Source of the DNA: Streptomyces sp. NBC_00237
GTDB taxonomy: Bacteria > Actinomycetota > Actinomycetes > Streptomycetales > Streptomycetaceae
NCBI RefSeq assembly: GCF_026342435.1
Contig: NZ_JAPEMT010000003.1
Span: forward strand, 930,001 to 994,000
Length of the DNA stretch: 64,000 bases
Direction: 5' to 3'
Shown: piece after piece, positions 24,598-33,566 of the stretch
How positions within the stretch are numbered: the stretch's first letter is position 1
How the letters are laid out: each line of letters starts with the position of its first letter
Program-made: the position numbers and the translations under genes
The notes under the pieces: generated by a model
Seen by the model: only the letters and a program-made list of their open reading frames with translations
Database searches by the model: none
What the model was told of the DNA's origin: nothing

Positions 24598-25515
24598 TCA
24601 GATGAAGTTCTTGTTGATCAACAGGTTCAGGATGTCGGGGCGGTAATTGGGGAAGTCCATGGGCACGATGCCGAAGCGGGCTCGCTCGGCCTTCCTGGGT
24701 TCCAGGTACGCGTACACGCTGGGGAGGATCTTCTTCGCCCCGATAGAAGGATCGGGAATGGGCCCCTTGGCTGTACTCGTGAAGTTGATGAACATCTGGG
24801 AAATGTTGGGACGCCACCAGGCATCGTCGAACTGCTCGACGATGGCCTTCCTTTTCGCGTCGTCGGAGACGTTGTAGTCATCCTGGATGTCACAGTAGTC
24901 CGAACCCCACCTGAGAGTGGCCCAGTCGTGGGCGAAGTCGGTGAGGAGCACGACCTTGCCGCGGGCTTGGCCCAGGGAGGGCCAAGCGGGGTTGGTCCAG
25001 AAGAGCGGGCGGAAATGCATCGACGGATCATCCAGGTGCCAGTTGAAGCGGCGTCGGAACTCCTCCGCACCGAGTGCCTGGCCGCCCGCGTTCTCATTCC
25101 TGATCCGCATGATGACGACTTCGTTCGGATTGCTCCGCAGGAAGTAGTCACAGTCGTTGAGAACGTCCTGGAACCGCTTCTTCATGTACACGTTGCTGTG
25201 GTAGACACCCATCTCGTTCTTGCTTCCCTGCAGTCCGTTCAGACGGATGTCGAGAAAACGGATGCCGTTGTTCAGCTGGGTCAGCAGATCCCAGTCCTGG
25301 CATTTTGCGGCAGGGACGCCGCTGGTGGCACAGGTGTTGTGCGTTCCAGGAATGGTCAGTTTCGTCACGGGCAGGCCGCTGGACAGCTGTCCCATCCAGG
25401 ACTGGGCGGACCAGGACGCGGCGGTGGCCACACTCGGCAGACCCAGCATCGTGGCGGTGGCCAGGCCGCTGACTCCAGCGCTCCACTTCAAGACCTCACG
25501 GCGGGTAGGGCTCAT
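24598..25515 (-). CDS. Tat-exported phosphatidylinositol-specific phospholipase C
   Basis: A 305-aa protein from ATG 25515 with AGGAGAAGAGG upstream. A twin-arginine signal (SPTRREVLKWSAGVSGLATA ... SVATAA) precedes the PI-PLC X domain: LTIPGTHNTCA with the first catalytic His, IRFLDIRLNG with the Asp and Arg of the active site, GVYHSNVYMKKRFQDVL with the second His, and NEVVIMRIRNE. The residue after the first His is Asn where bacterial enzymes usually have Asp. It would act outside the cell on phosphatidylinositol or GPI-type lipids. Monocistronic. Confidence 0.88.
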   Translation of the reverse strand: MSPTRREVLKWSAGVSGLATATMLGLPSVATAASWSAQSWMGQLSSGLPVTKLTIPGTHNTCATSGVPAAKCQDWDLLTQLNNGIRFLDIRLNGLQGSKNEMGVYHSNVYMKKRFQDVLNDCDYFLRSNPNEVVIMRIRNENAGGQALGAEEFRRRFNWHLDDPSMHFRPLFWTNPAWPSLGQARGKVVLLTDFAHDWATLRWGSDYCDIQDDYNVSDDAKRKAIVEQFDDAWWRPNISQMFINFTSTAKGPIPDPSIGAKKILPSVYAYLEPRKAERARFGIVPMDFPNYRPDILNLLINKNFI

Positions 25516-25726
25516 GCCTCTTCTCCTGTCCAGGATGGAACGCAGAGGGAACGCACCCCGGGCCGGAGGACGACCGCACGGGTTGCACGGCTGCGTGGTT
25601 TCCAAGGGGTGCGAGTCGGTGCGAACGAACACTGCAATGCTTCAAGTCAGCCGTTCAGTACGGCCATTCATGAATGACATCGAAGGAGATGCCGAATAAC
25701 CTCCGGAACCTACCGTAGGACGGGCT

Positions 25727-25747
25727 GCTAACGTTTCGCTAACGTTG
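25727..25747. promoter_or_regulatory. Directly repeated palindromic decamers
   Basis: GCTAACGTTT and GCTAACGTTG lie 11 bp apart, each holding the palindrome AACGTT. They are ~210 bp upstream of the PI-PLC start in non-coding DNA. One-turn spacing suits a regulator-binding site; the regulator is unknown. Confidence 0.35.
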
Positions 25748-25784
25748 GGCAGCATGCAACGGCATTAATGAGCGACCGGGGCAA

Positions 25785-25850
25785 AGGCCACGGCCTTCGA
25801 GGGCGCGGCGTACAAGCGGCGCAATACCGTCGAACGCTGCGTCAACCGCC
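25785..25850 (+). pseudogene. IS5-type transposase fragment
   Basis: About 20 codons read AFEGAAYKRRNTVERCVNR, the conserved Y-(2)-R-(3)-E region of IS5-type transposases with the catalytic Glu. Both sides are lost. Confidence 0.6.
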
Positions 25851-25944
25851 AAGGGTGCTGCACAAGGCTGTGAACTGGGCATTTACCAGGCATGGCTGGG
25901 GTGTTGAGGGCGCAGGCATTGTGGGTGGAGACGTCCACCGGCTG

Positions 25945-26302
25945 CGGATGGAGAGGTCGAGTTGCGTCTGCACCCGGCCAAGACCCGGATCGTCTACTCC
26001 AAGGACGGACTGCGCCAAGGCTCTTACGAGTAAGCGGCGTTCACCTTCCTCGGGTACACGTTCCGCGCCAGGAAGAACCGGAGTCGGCGCGGGAATCTCT
26101 TCCTGTCCTTCGAACCGGCGATCAGCAAGGACGCCCTGAAGAAGATCAGCAGGGAGGTGCGGGGCTGGCATCTGCACACCCGCACCGATCTGACCTTCCG
26201 GGAGCTCGCGCGCAGGGTCAACCCCAAGCTCGCGGGCTGGATCAACTACTACGGCCGGTTCCGGCCCTGGGAGCTGACCCCTCTCCTGACGCGCATCAAC
26301 TG
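25945..26302 (+). pseudogene. Group II intron reverse transcriptase/maturase, C-terminal remnant
   Basis: The plus strand encodes GEVELRLHPAKTRIVYSKDG, a TAA at 26031-26033, then AAFTFLGYTFRARKNRSRRG, FEPAISKDALKKISREVRGW and RVNPKLAGWINYYGRFRPWE. This is the end of the RT domain and the maturase (X) domain of LtrA-like proteins. The YADD catalytic region and the intron RNA domains are not visible. The in-frame stop and truncation show it is inactive. Confidence 0.82.
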
Positions 26303-26351
26303 TCCCTCCCCTCGTAGCGTGGAGTCCGTGATTGCAGGGAAGTTGGGGTTC

Positions 26352-26684
26352 ATGGGGTCCAAGCAACGGACGTACACGCCTGAGTTTCGTGAGGGTGCTG
26401 TACGCATCGTGATCGAGACGGGCAGGCCGATCCCGGAGGTCGCCGAGGAGCTCGGCGTGCACTCCGGCACGTTGCACAGCTGAGTGTCGCGGTGGCGGCG
26501 CAACGGGTCGGCGTCGTCCGACCGGCCGGCCGAGCCCGCGCCGCCGGGTGGACGGATGCGCGAGGCCAAGCGCGCCGAGCTGGAGCGGCTGCGGCGGGAG
26601 ATGTCGGAGAAGAATAAGCGGATACGCGAGCTGGAGATGGAGCGTGATGTCCTCAAGCGATGCATGGTCCTCTGGGTGAAGTGA
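26352..26684 (+). pseudogene. IS3-family transposase OrfA with nonsense mutation
   Basis: From ATG 26352 the reading is YTPEFREGAVRIVIETGRPI up to VHSGTLHS, then TGA at 26481-26483 where related proteins have Trp (LHSWVSRWRRNG). The frame then continues unchanged through EAKRAELERLRREMSEKNKR to the stop at 26682-26684. The second half is the zipper region. Confidence 0.82.
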
Positions 26685-27525
26685 CCGTGACGGACCCGGC
26701 CGCCGTGGCCGAGTTCATCGGTAACCAGAGGACCGAGTACTGCGTCCCGCACCGTCTGGCCTGCCGGGTCCTGGGAGTATCGGAGTCCTGATTCTACAAG
26801 TGGCGCGACAAGCCCACCACCGCGCGGGAGGTCCGGCGCGGGCAGCTGGCCGACGTGATCCGACAGATCTTCGAGGGCTCCGGCGGCGCTTACGGCTCTC
26901 CGAAGGTCTGGCTTCTCCTGGTCCGCGCGGGCTGGCGGGTCTCGGTGAATACCGTCGCCTGTCTGATGGCCGAGCTCGGCCTGGCCGGACGGAAGGTCCA
27001 CCGACGGCGCGGGCTGACCCGGCCCGGCAAACGGCCGGCGGCCCCGGACTTCGTGTGGCGGGACTTCACCGCGGACGCTCCTGACCAGGTGTGGTGCGGC
27101 GACATGACCGCGATCACCACCGATGAGGGCAAGCTCTACCTGGCCACCGTCATCGACCTGTTCTCGCGCCCGGCTGCTCGGTTACGCGATGGGCGCACGC
27201 CATGACGCCGAACTGGTCGTCGCATCCTTGAACATGGCCGCGGCCACCCGCGGCGGTGACGTGAAGGGCGTGATCTTCCACAGCGACCGCGGCAGCGAAT
27301 ACGGGTCCTGGCGCATTCGCCGGACCTGTCGCCGCCTGGGCGTGACCCAGTCCATGGGCCGCGTCGGATCGTGTTTCGACAGCGCCGTCAGCGAGGCGTT
27401 CAACAGCGTGCTCAAGGTCGAGTACGTCTACCGGCACACGTTCGCCACCCGCACCGAGGCCCGGCTGCGGATCGCGACCTGGATCACCGGCTTCTACAAC
27501 ACGCATCGACTACACAGCGTGCAGG
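26685..27525 (+). pseudogene. IS3-family transposase OrfB with stop and frameshift
   Basis: OrfB follows OrfA directly. It carries a TGA at 26789-26791 (GVSES*FYKWRDKP, Trp expected), then the intact blocks GGAYGSPKVWLLL and VWCGDMTAITTDEGKLYLAT. An extra base near 27173 shifts LFSR-RLLGYAMGARHDAEL. The end (FHSDRGSEYGSW, FDSAVSEAFNSVLKVEYVYR) stays in the new frame and runs into an MFS transporter fragment after LRIATWITGFYNTHRLHS. Three independent lesions show long-standing decay. Confidence 0.82.
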
Positions 27526-28073
27526 CATTCGGCGGCGCTGTCGCCACCATTGCGGGCCCGCTCGTCATGGCGGCCAGTGGTATCAGTGCGCAGCATTCGC
27601 TGTGGTTCTCGTTGGCCGGGTTCGTCGCGGGTCTGTGCGCCGTTGTCGCGGGTGCCCGGCTGATCGACCGGGTCAACCGCAGGACGCTGGGCATCTGGTC
27701 CTGCGTCGGCGTCTTCGTCGCAGGTCTGGGGATCGCCTTCCTCGGCCCGAAGGCCCCGGCGCTTCTGCTGGCGTTCTTCGTCCTCTACTCGCTGCTCACT
27801 TGGTTCGGGCCCGGCGTGCTGTCCTGGGTGTGGTCGTCGGAGGCGTTTCCCACGCACCTGCGCGGGATCGGAAGCGGTGTCGCGCAGGCCGTCACCCGTC
27901 TCATGATCGCGATGAACGTGGTTCTGGCGCCGCACCTCCTGGAGCGGTTCGGATTGCGCTCCGTCGCCCTGTACGCGTCCGCCTATGTGCTTGCTGCGGC
28001 TGTCGTCGCTCTCTCCCCTTTCCTCGCCACCACGGGCAAGGAGCTCGAGGAAATCAACATCGGCCGGGAGTAG
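27526..28073 (+). pseudogene. MFS sugar-transporter C-terminal half
   Basis: About 180 residues with five membrane helices (LVMAASGISAQHSLWFSLAG, FFVLYSLLTWFGPGVLSWVW) and the family signature SSEAFPTHLRGIGSGVAQAV, ending LSPFLATTGKELEEINIGRE. This is the second half of a sugar-porter-type MFS protein. Helices 1-7 are gone, replaced by the IS3 OrfB end in the same frame, giving a chimeric 316-codon ORF from 27123. Confidence 0.8.
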
Positions 28074-28079
28074 GCCGGT

Positions 28080-28330
28080 GGCAAGGCACTGAGCCTTTTC
28101 CAACTTCGCGCTGATGCGTGGTGAAGGACGACGATGGCCTTCACGGTGTGGGTGATGCGGTGGGGGCAGCAGCGGAGCTTTCGGAGGAGCCGCCAGCCCT
28201 TCGGGGTGGCCATGGCCTGCTCACCGAGGCAGCGGATCTTGGTGTGCGTGGTGTTGTGCCGCCGTTTCCACGCGATCAGGCACGGCCTCCGCCAACTCCA
28301 GTACCGGCACGACGTCCTCGACGGCTGCCT
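28080..28330 (-). pseudogene. DDE transposase C-terminal fragment
   Basis: The minus strand encodes RRHNTTHTKIRCLGEQAMAT followed by PKGWRLLRKLRCCPHRITHT, the conserved end of IS5-related 'transposase family' proteins of streptomycetes (H..IR...EQ.MA.LK.WR.LRKLRC). The upstream part switches frame near 28270. Only ~70 codons remain. Confidence 0.65.
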
Positions 28331-28549
28331 GACTGGCACCGGACTCCTCGATTCATCGTGACGACATTACGGATTCAAGGTCAGTAACCAGGTTATCTAG
28401 TTCCCGCACGGACCGCCCGGGCCTCAGGCCCGCTCAGTGGCGTGTCGGGTTCCGGGAGCAATTCCGTACGTTTCGAGGTCTTGGGCGGGGACACCCGATC
28501 GAACAACGGTATGACACGCAGCTGATCGCCGGACCCAAGGGGGCTGATC

Positions 28550-28723
28550 ATGGCAGCAGACAAGAAGGCCAAGGCCAAGGCCGAGCAGGCCAAGGGCACA
28601 GTCAAGAAGGCCGCCGGCAGCGCGGTCGGCAACAAGCGCCTGAAGAACGAAGGCCGGGCCGAGAAGGCCAAGGGCGACGCCCGCCAGGCGAAGGAGAAGG
28701 GCAAGGACGCACTGAAGGACTGA
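28550..28723 (+). CDS. CsbD-like stress protein
   Basis: A 57-aa very charged protein (MAADKKAKAKAEQAKGTVKK, then KNEGRAEKAKGDARQAKEKG) of the CsbD family, small hydrophilic helical proteins induced by general stress under sigma-B-type control. ATG at 28550 has AAGGGGG upstream. An upstream GTTT with GGGGAC about 13 nt later (near 28469-28490) loosely resembles the streptomycete sigma-B promoter pattern. A strong terminator follows. Too short for most ORF callers but well supported. Confidence 0.88.
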   Translation: MAADKKAKAKAEQAKGTVKKAAGSAVGNKRLKNEGRAEKAKGDARQAKEKGKDALKD

Positions 28724-28766
28724 ACGCCCGCCCCCGGGCGGACGCAGCAGGTCGACAGTCCCGCAG

Positions 28767-28841
28767 GACTCAGGCAGTGCCGCCCGGCCGGACACCCCTC
28801 CAGGGGCATTCCGGTCGGGCGGCACTGCCTGAGTCGTTTTT
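28767..28841 (+). terminator. Very strong intrinsic terminator
   Basis: A ~26-bp stem (GACTCAGGCAGTGCCGCCC at 28767 with its complement ending 28835) is followed by GTTTTTC. It is the classical rho-independent form, unusual in this GC-rich window, and terminates the CsbD gene. Confidence 0.92.
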
Positions 28842-28984
28842 CTCGCCGTCACCGTGACGGCGGCCCGAGGAGCAACTCGGGGGAGTGTGAGCAGTGGGGA
28901 CCGAAGCGCGCAATACACCTGCTGTGGCGGCAAGTTCGTGAAACGATGTTGCCCCAGTGGTCACTCCTGTCAGAGGGAGACCGG

Positions 28985-31045
28985 ATGCCCCAGGCTCCGA
29001 GCACGCCCCCCGCCGGTCAGGCGGAGATCGCCGCCTTCGTACGGGACTGCTGGCGGCGCGCCACCGCACGGCCGCTGCCGCTGATCGTTCTGCTGGGGCG
29101 GCCGGGAAGCGGCAAGACGTACGCACTGGACCATTTCGCCCACGAGGCGGCGGGCGGCATCACGGCGCGGATCGACTTCGCGCCGCTGCCGGTGCAACGA
29201 CCGTACGAACTGGCCGTGCACCTGGCGTTCCTGCTGTCCCGCAAACACTCCGGCGTGCGACCGCCGCGCTTTCCCCGGCTGATGCTCGGGCTGCTCGCGC
29301 TGAGCCTGAGCGATCTGCCGCTGGACAACCGCGAGGCGGCCCGCAAGCGGCTCAAGTCCGCGCTGAGCCAGGCCCGCGGCAGTGCCGCTGTCGACGCCCT
29401 GGAGGCGGCGGGCGGTGTCATCGACGATCTCGGTCTGTCGCCCGTGCCCCATCTGGAGCTGGCGGCCGGCCTGCTGGTGCGCGGCTTCACCCACCTCCCG
29501 GTGGCCACGGCGCTCAACCGCGCCCTGGTCAGTTACGGTCAGGGCAGCACCCAGGCGGGCGTCGACGCGCTGATCGACCTCAACCGGCGCCACCGCACCG
29601 GCATCGATGCGGACGCCGCGCTGGTGGACCGCGGGCTGTGCGAGGTGTTCCTCGACGACCTCGCCGCCTCGTTCGGCGGTCGGCGCAGGCTCTACAACTG
29701 CCTGGCCCTGCTCGACAACACCGACCGCCCGCACATCACCGCCTTCCTGGAACTGCTCGTTCAACTGCGCGCCGAGAAGGCCCGCTCCGGGCTCTACGAC
29801 CCGCTGCTGGTCGTCGCCACGGCCGCCACCACCCGCGCGGTGCCCGGGCCGAGCGACGGCAGCCCCGACGACCCGCACATCAGCACACCCGACACCCTGT
29901 CGTACGACGCCTGGCGCACCCGCCCGGACGCGGCCCCGCCGCACTGGTGGTGCCCGGTGCGGCTGCGCGACCTGGACGAGGTCGAGGTCACCCTGGAGGC
30001 CACCCGGTACGAGAAGGAACGGGCGGGGCGCACCGGACGCCCGGAGCCGTGGGTGCTGCCCGCCACCACTCCGCTGATCCACCGGCTGACGTACGGACAT
30101 CCGTGGAGCGTGCGCACCCTCCACGAGGTGCTGGCAGGGCTGCGTGAGGGCAGCCCGGCGGAGAGCGACCTGCGGGGGCTGCTGTCGGTGCGCACGCCGG
30201 GTACGGGGACGCCGTTGGCCGATGTCGTACGGTCCCGGCTGCTCGCGGGACTCACCGCGGACCAGCAGGAGGCGGCCTTGCTGATCGCCACGGCACGCAC
30301 CCCCAAGTCGGCTGTGAACGCGGGCCTGTTGAACGATCAGCCCGAGCACGCCAGGGACACACTGATGCGGGAGCTGCGCGAGCGGCTGTGGCTGTCGCGC
30401 CGGGTTCCCGAGGACGCCCACACCCGGGGCGGGCGAGGCCCGTCGGGCTATCTGCTGCCCCGGCCCGGGGCCCGCGGCGAGGGCGCGCTGGACACCACCT
30501 TCGACACGCAGCCCGTGCTGCACCCCTGGCTGCGACTGTTGTTGCTCGACCGGCTGAAGGACCCGACGAGCGGATCCCTGGCGCGGTGGCGGCAGTTGCA
30601 CGAGACACTGGCCTCCTGGCACGCCCGCCACCAACAGCCGCTGGATGCGCTCTACCACTGCCTCGCCCGTGGCGAACTCCCGCTCGTCGTCGACCACTTC
30701 ACCCTCGGGATGGCGGAAGGCGACCTGATCCCCTGGCTGCGCGAGCTGTACCACGTGACGGCGGCGCCGATGTACCCGGCGTGGCTGTCGGACGAGCCCC
30801 CGCAGCGGCGGGCGACCGAGCTGGCCCGAGAGCTGGCCCCCGACGCTTACGCCGACGAGCGCCTTGGCCGGCCGCTGGCCGAGCTGTGCGCGGCGCTGTG
30901 GCTGGCGGGCGATCCCCGCAACCGGCTGCCGCTGGGGCACCCCGAACTGAACCACAAGATCAGCGCCAAGCTCCGCCAGCTGGCGATGGTGGCCGACGCC
31001 GACGCGGACACGCTGCTGGACGAGGCAGAACGCTACACGGACTGA
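28985..31045 (+). CDS. P-loop (AAA+/STAND-like) ATPase of unknown function
   Basis: A 686-aa soluble protein; ATG 28985 with AGGGAGA upstream. A Walker A motif GRPGSGKT lies at residues 38-45. A Walker B-like stretch (RLYNCLALLDNTDRPH) and winged-helix/helical regions follow. The C-terminal half is alpha-helical (LRLLLLDRLKDPTSGSLARW, HETLASWHARHQQPLDALYH), resembling the helical end of signal-transduction NTPases. There is no transmembrane segment or DNA-binding signature. It lies 75 bp upstream of a membrane-anchored ligand-binding protein on the same strand, so both are probably one unit that couples a ligand signal to ATPase action (inference). Confidence 0.8.
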   Translation: MPQAPSTPPAGQAEIAAFVRDCWRRATARPLPLIVLLGRPGSGKTYALDHFAHEAAGGITARIDFAPLPVQRPYELAVHLAFLLSRKHSGVRPPRFPRLMLGLLALSLSDLPLDNREAARKRLKSALSQARGSAAVDALEAAGGVIDDLGLSPVPHLELAAGLLVRGFTHLPVATALNRALVSYGQGSTQAGVDALIDLNRRHRTGIDADAALVDRGLCEVFLDDLAASFGGRRRLYNCLALLDNTDRPHITAFLELLVQLRAEKARSGLYDPLLVVATAATTRAVPGPSDGSPDDPHISTPDTLSYDAWRTRPDAAPPHWWCPVRLRDLDEVEVTLEATRYEKERAGRTGRPEPWVLPATTPLIHRLTYGHPWSVRTLHEVLAGLREGSPAESDLRGLLSVRTPGTGTPLADVVRSRLLAGLTADQQEAALLIATARTPKSAVNAGLLNDQPEHARDTLMRELRERLWLSRRVPEDAHTRGGRGPSGYLLPRPGARGEGALDTTFDTQPVLHPWLRLLLLDRLKDPTSGSLARWRQLHETLASWHARHQQPLDALYHCLARGELPLVVDHFTLGMAEGDLIPWLRELYHVTAAPMYPAWLSDEPPQRRATELARELAPDAYADERLGRPLAELCAALWLAGDPRNRLPLGHPELNHKISAKLRQLAMVADADADTLLDEAERYTD

Positions 31046-31120
31046 CACCACGTCATATCCAGCTCGGCGGGGCCGGGTTCACGGTGTGCCTGACAGGCAA
31101 CAGGATGAAGGGGATTGCTG

Positions 31121-32716
31121 ATGGCAGGACCGGGCAGGGGCCGGGGGCGTCGCACCGGCTGGGTGGGGGAGCTGCCCCCGTGGTGGCGGCGCTGGCCCGG
31201 AAACGCGATCCTGGGCGTGGTGGTACTCGCTCTCGTGGCGGGTGGTCTGGTGCTGTGGCTGAGGCCCGACCCGCCGGTGGACACCTCGTGCGCGACCGGC
31301 GTGGAGCGGGTCGAAGGCGTGTGCGTGGGCATCACCGACGGTTCGTACCACTTCGACGAGAAGAACCTGGGCCCGCTCTTCGAGCGCATCCACAAAGAGA
31401 ACGCCGCGGTGGACGCCGAGTCCGCGAAGCAGGGCGGGGCCAGTCACGTCGGCATCGCGTATCTCATGTCGATGGTGCCGGACGCCAAGGACACGAACAC
31501 CCCCGACTCGGTACGGCACGAGCTGCAGGGCGCCTACATCGCGCAGATGGAGGCCAACCACTCGAACAAGTACGGCGACGTCCCCAAGATCAAGCTGATG
31601 CTCGCCCACCTCGGCAACGGCCCGGCACAGGCCGAGGCCACCTTGCGGCAGCTCCGGCTGCGTACCCCGGCGGAGCACCTCGTCGCGGTCGCCGGCCTCG
31701 GCACCAGCACGGCGGCCACCGAAGCGGTGATCCGCCGGATCACCGCTGCCCCCGCCCAAGGAGGACTCCAACTTGCCGCAGTGGGTTCGGTGTTGACTGC
31801 CGACACCCTCAGTAGGGTGCCGGGTCTCGTGCGCGTCGCGCCCGTCAACTCGGACGAGGCGTCGGCCGCGGCCGCGTTCCTGAAACAGAAGGAGAACGCG
31901 AAGAAGCGGGTGCTGGTGGTGCAGGACGAACGGGCGGACGACGCCTACACCAAGACGCTGGGCGACAAGTTCCTCGCCGTCATGCCGCCCCAGCGGCTGG
32001 CGGGTCCGACGGAGAAGTACGACTCGTCGCAGGCCGGGGTGGCGACCGCGTTCAAGACCCGGATGTCGACGATCTGCGCGGCCAGGCCGGACGTCGTGTA
32101 CTTCGCGGGCCGGGGCATCGACCTGCCGCGCTTCCTGGCTCCGCTCAAGGACCGGCCGTGCGTGAAAGACCGTCCAGTGCTGGTGATCTCCGGGGACGAC
32201 GCTTCGCAGACGGCGCAGGCGGCCGGGTTCCAGGACATCAAGGACACCCTGCGGGACGGCAATGTGCGGCTCGTCTACACGGGGCTCGCACACCCGCAGA
32301 GCTGGGAAAAGCTGCCGGACGCGTACCCGGGGCCGGCGATGCCGTCGTTCGGTCCCAGTGGCCGGTTCAGTGCCCTGTTCAAGGAGGAGGCGCTGGACGA
32401 CGGGCAGGCGATCATGGGGCACGACGCGGTTCTCACGGCGGTGGCCGGAATCCGCCTGGTCGCGAGGAACTCCGAAACCAACAACGGGGCGGTGTCCGGC
32501 TCCGAGGTCATCCAGATCTGGCGCTCCCTGCACGGCCCGGAAACGGTGAAGGGCGCCAGCGGGCTGATCTCGCTGGGCGGCGACGGGTCGCCGGAACGGA
32601 AGGCGGTGCCGCTCATCGAGATCGGCGCGAACGGAAAGGTCTCCACCCTGGCGGTCTCGGCGCAGGGCGGAAAGCCGCTGACGGAGAAGGACTTGTCGGG
32701 GCAGGGCGGGGGCTGA
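31121..32716 (+). CDS. Membrane-anchored periplasmic-binding-like (Leu/Ile/Val-type) receptor
   Basis: A 531-aa protein; ATG 31121 with AAGGGG upstream. A basic N-terminus is followed by one membrane helix (residues ~28-48, AILGVVVLALVAGGLVLWL). A large extracellular domain of type I periplasmic-binding fold follows: GASHVGIAYLMSMVPDAKDT, ATLRQLRLRTPAEHLVAVAG, KRVLVVQDERADDAYTKTLG, PDVVYFAGRG, ISGDDASQTAQAAG. This is the fold of branched-chain amino acid and receptor ligand-binding domains, tethered rather than free and without an ABC permease nearby. The partner is likely the ATPase encoded upstream. Confidence 0.82.
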   Translation: MAGPGRGRGRRTGWVGELPPWWRRWPGNAILGVVVLALVAGGLVLWLRPDPPVDTSCATGVERVEGVCVGITDGSYHFDEKNLGPLFERIHKENAAVDAESAKQGGASHVGIAYLMSMVPDAKDTNTPDSVRHELQGAYIAQMEANHSNKYGDVPKIKLMLAHLGNGPAQAEATLRQLRLRTPAEHLVAVAGLGTSTAATEAVIRRITAAPAQGGLQLAAVGSVLTADTLSRVPGLVRVAPVNSDEASAAAAFLKQKENAKKRVLVVQDERADDAYTKTLGDKFLAVMPPQRLAGPTEKYDSSQAGVATAFKTRMSTICAARPDVVYFAGRGIDLPRFLAPLKDRPCVKDRPVLVISGDDASQTAQAAGFQDIKDTLRDGNVRLVYTGLAHPQSWEKLPDAYPGPAMPSFGPSGRFSALFKEEALDDGQAIMGHDAVLTAVAGIRLVARNSETNNGAVSGSEVIQIWRSLHGPETVKGASGLISLGGDGSPERKAVPLIEIGANGKVSTLAVSAQGGKPLTEKDLSGQGGG

Positions 32717-33566
32717 AGCGGTTCGCGCGGGGACGCGTCGGGTCGTCTGCGGGGCGAGGATGTCCAGCACGTGGGTGCGAGCGACGGGTGCGGGGCCGCC
32801 GAGTGCGTCCAGCGGCTCCCGCGGCCGGCCGAGGCGGTGGTCGGCGGTCTGCCGCCACAGCGTCAGCGAGTCGGTGATGTCGCAGTTTCTGCCGCCCTCC
32901 GAGAGAGGGGACAGATCCTGAACTGTGCGGCGCAGAGCGCGGGACGCGCATCGACGGCCGGCTCTGCCGGGTGGCTACGGCCCGCCGGGTGGGCACCCGG
33001 CTGGTGCTTCCCGGCCGGGCGGCCCGGGGCGCTCCTCCTCGGTGACTTCCGGAGACAGGGCGGCCTGCGGCGCGTGGGCGGTGCCAACGCCACCGGCTCC
33101 ACCGGCCTGACCCGACCCGCGCCGACCTCGCTCGCCGACGTCACCGTTGCGCCGTCGCCGTCATTCCTCCAGTGCAGAAACGCGGCGCGCAACCTCCCCT
33201 CCGGGGTGCCGATTTCCCAGCAGCGGACAGTGCCCCGGTCGACGCGGAAGTCACCCGTGCCGCCGGTGATGGCCATGTCGAGCGAACTCGCTTCCATGCA
33301 TCCCATCAAGGAGGTCCGGCGGGCCGTCTCTTCCTCGAGGTCCTGGACGGACGCGTCCACGTCACCCGCGGTGGGCTCCTGCGTGCGGCATTCTCCGGGC
33401 GAGCAGATCGCACTCGACGGCCCATCCGCACCCTCCCACTGCGCCGCCACCAAGAACGCGGCGTCATTGATGGTGGGCGGCCCCGCGCGGCCACCGGGGT
33501 CGCACACCATCGTCCGTCATGTCCGGGCAGCCGCGCGGGGGAGTGCGGCCGCATGCCGGTGCGTGC
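32717..33566. other. 850 bp without a confident gene
   Basis: A minus-strand frame (32863-33510) begins with a protein-like stretch (INDAAFLVAAQWEGADG ... GCMEASSLDMAITGGTGDFR) but turns into basic low-complexity sequence and lacks a ribosome-binding site. Another minus-strand segment at 32760-32890 (ITDSLTLWRQTADHRLGRPR) may be a gene remnant. Neither can be named. Confidence 0.35.

Noticed and set aside
28970..31051. A 693-codon minus-strand frame
   Set aside because: Exact antisense of the P-loop ATPase gene. The plus-strand product has a Walker A motif and a ribosome-binding site.
31079..32770. A 563-codon minus-strand frame
   Set aside because: Antisense shadow of the receptor gene, rich in Arg, Val and His without domain features.
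32863..33510. A 215-codon minus-strand ORF as a real gene
   Set aside because: The first half looks protein-like but the second half is basic shadow-like sequence and no start signal is visible. Left as unassigned.
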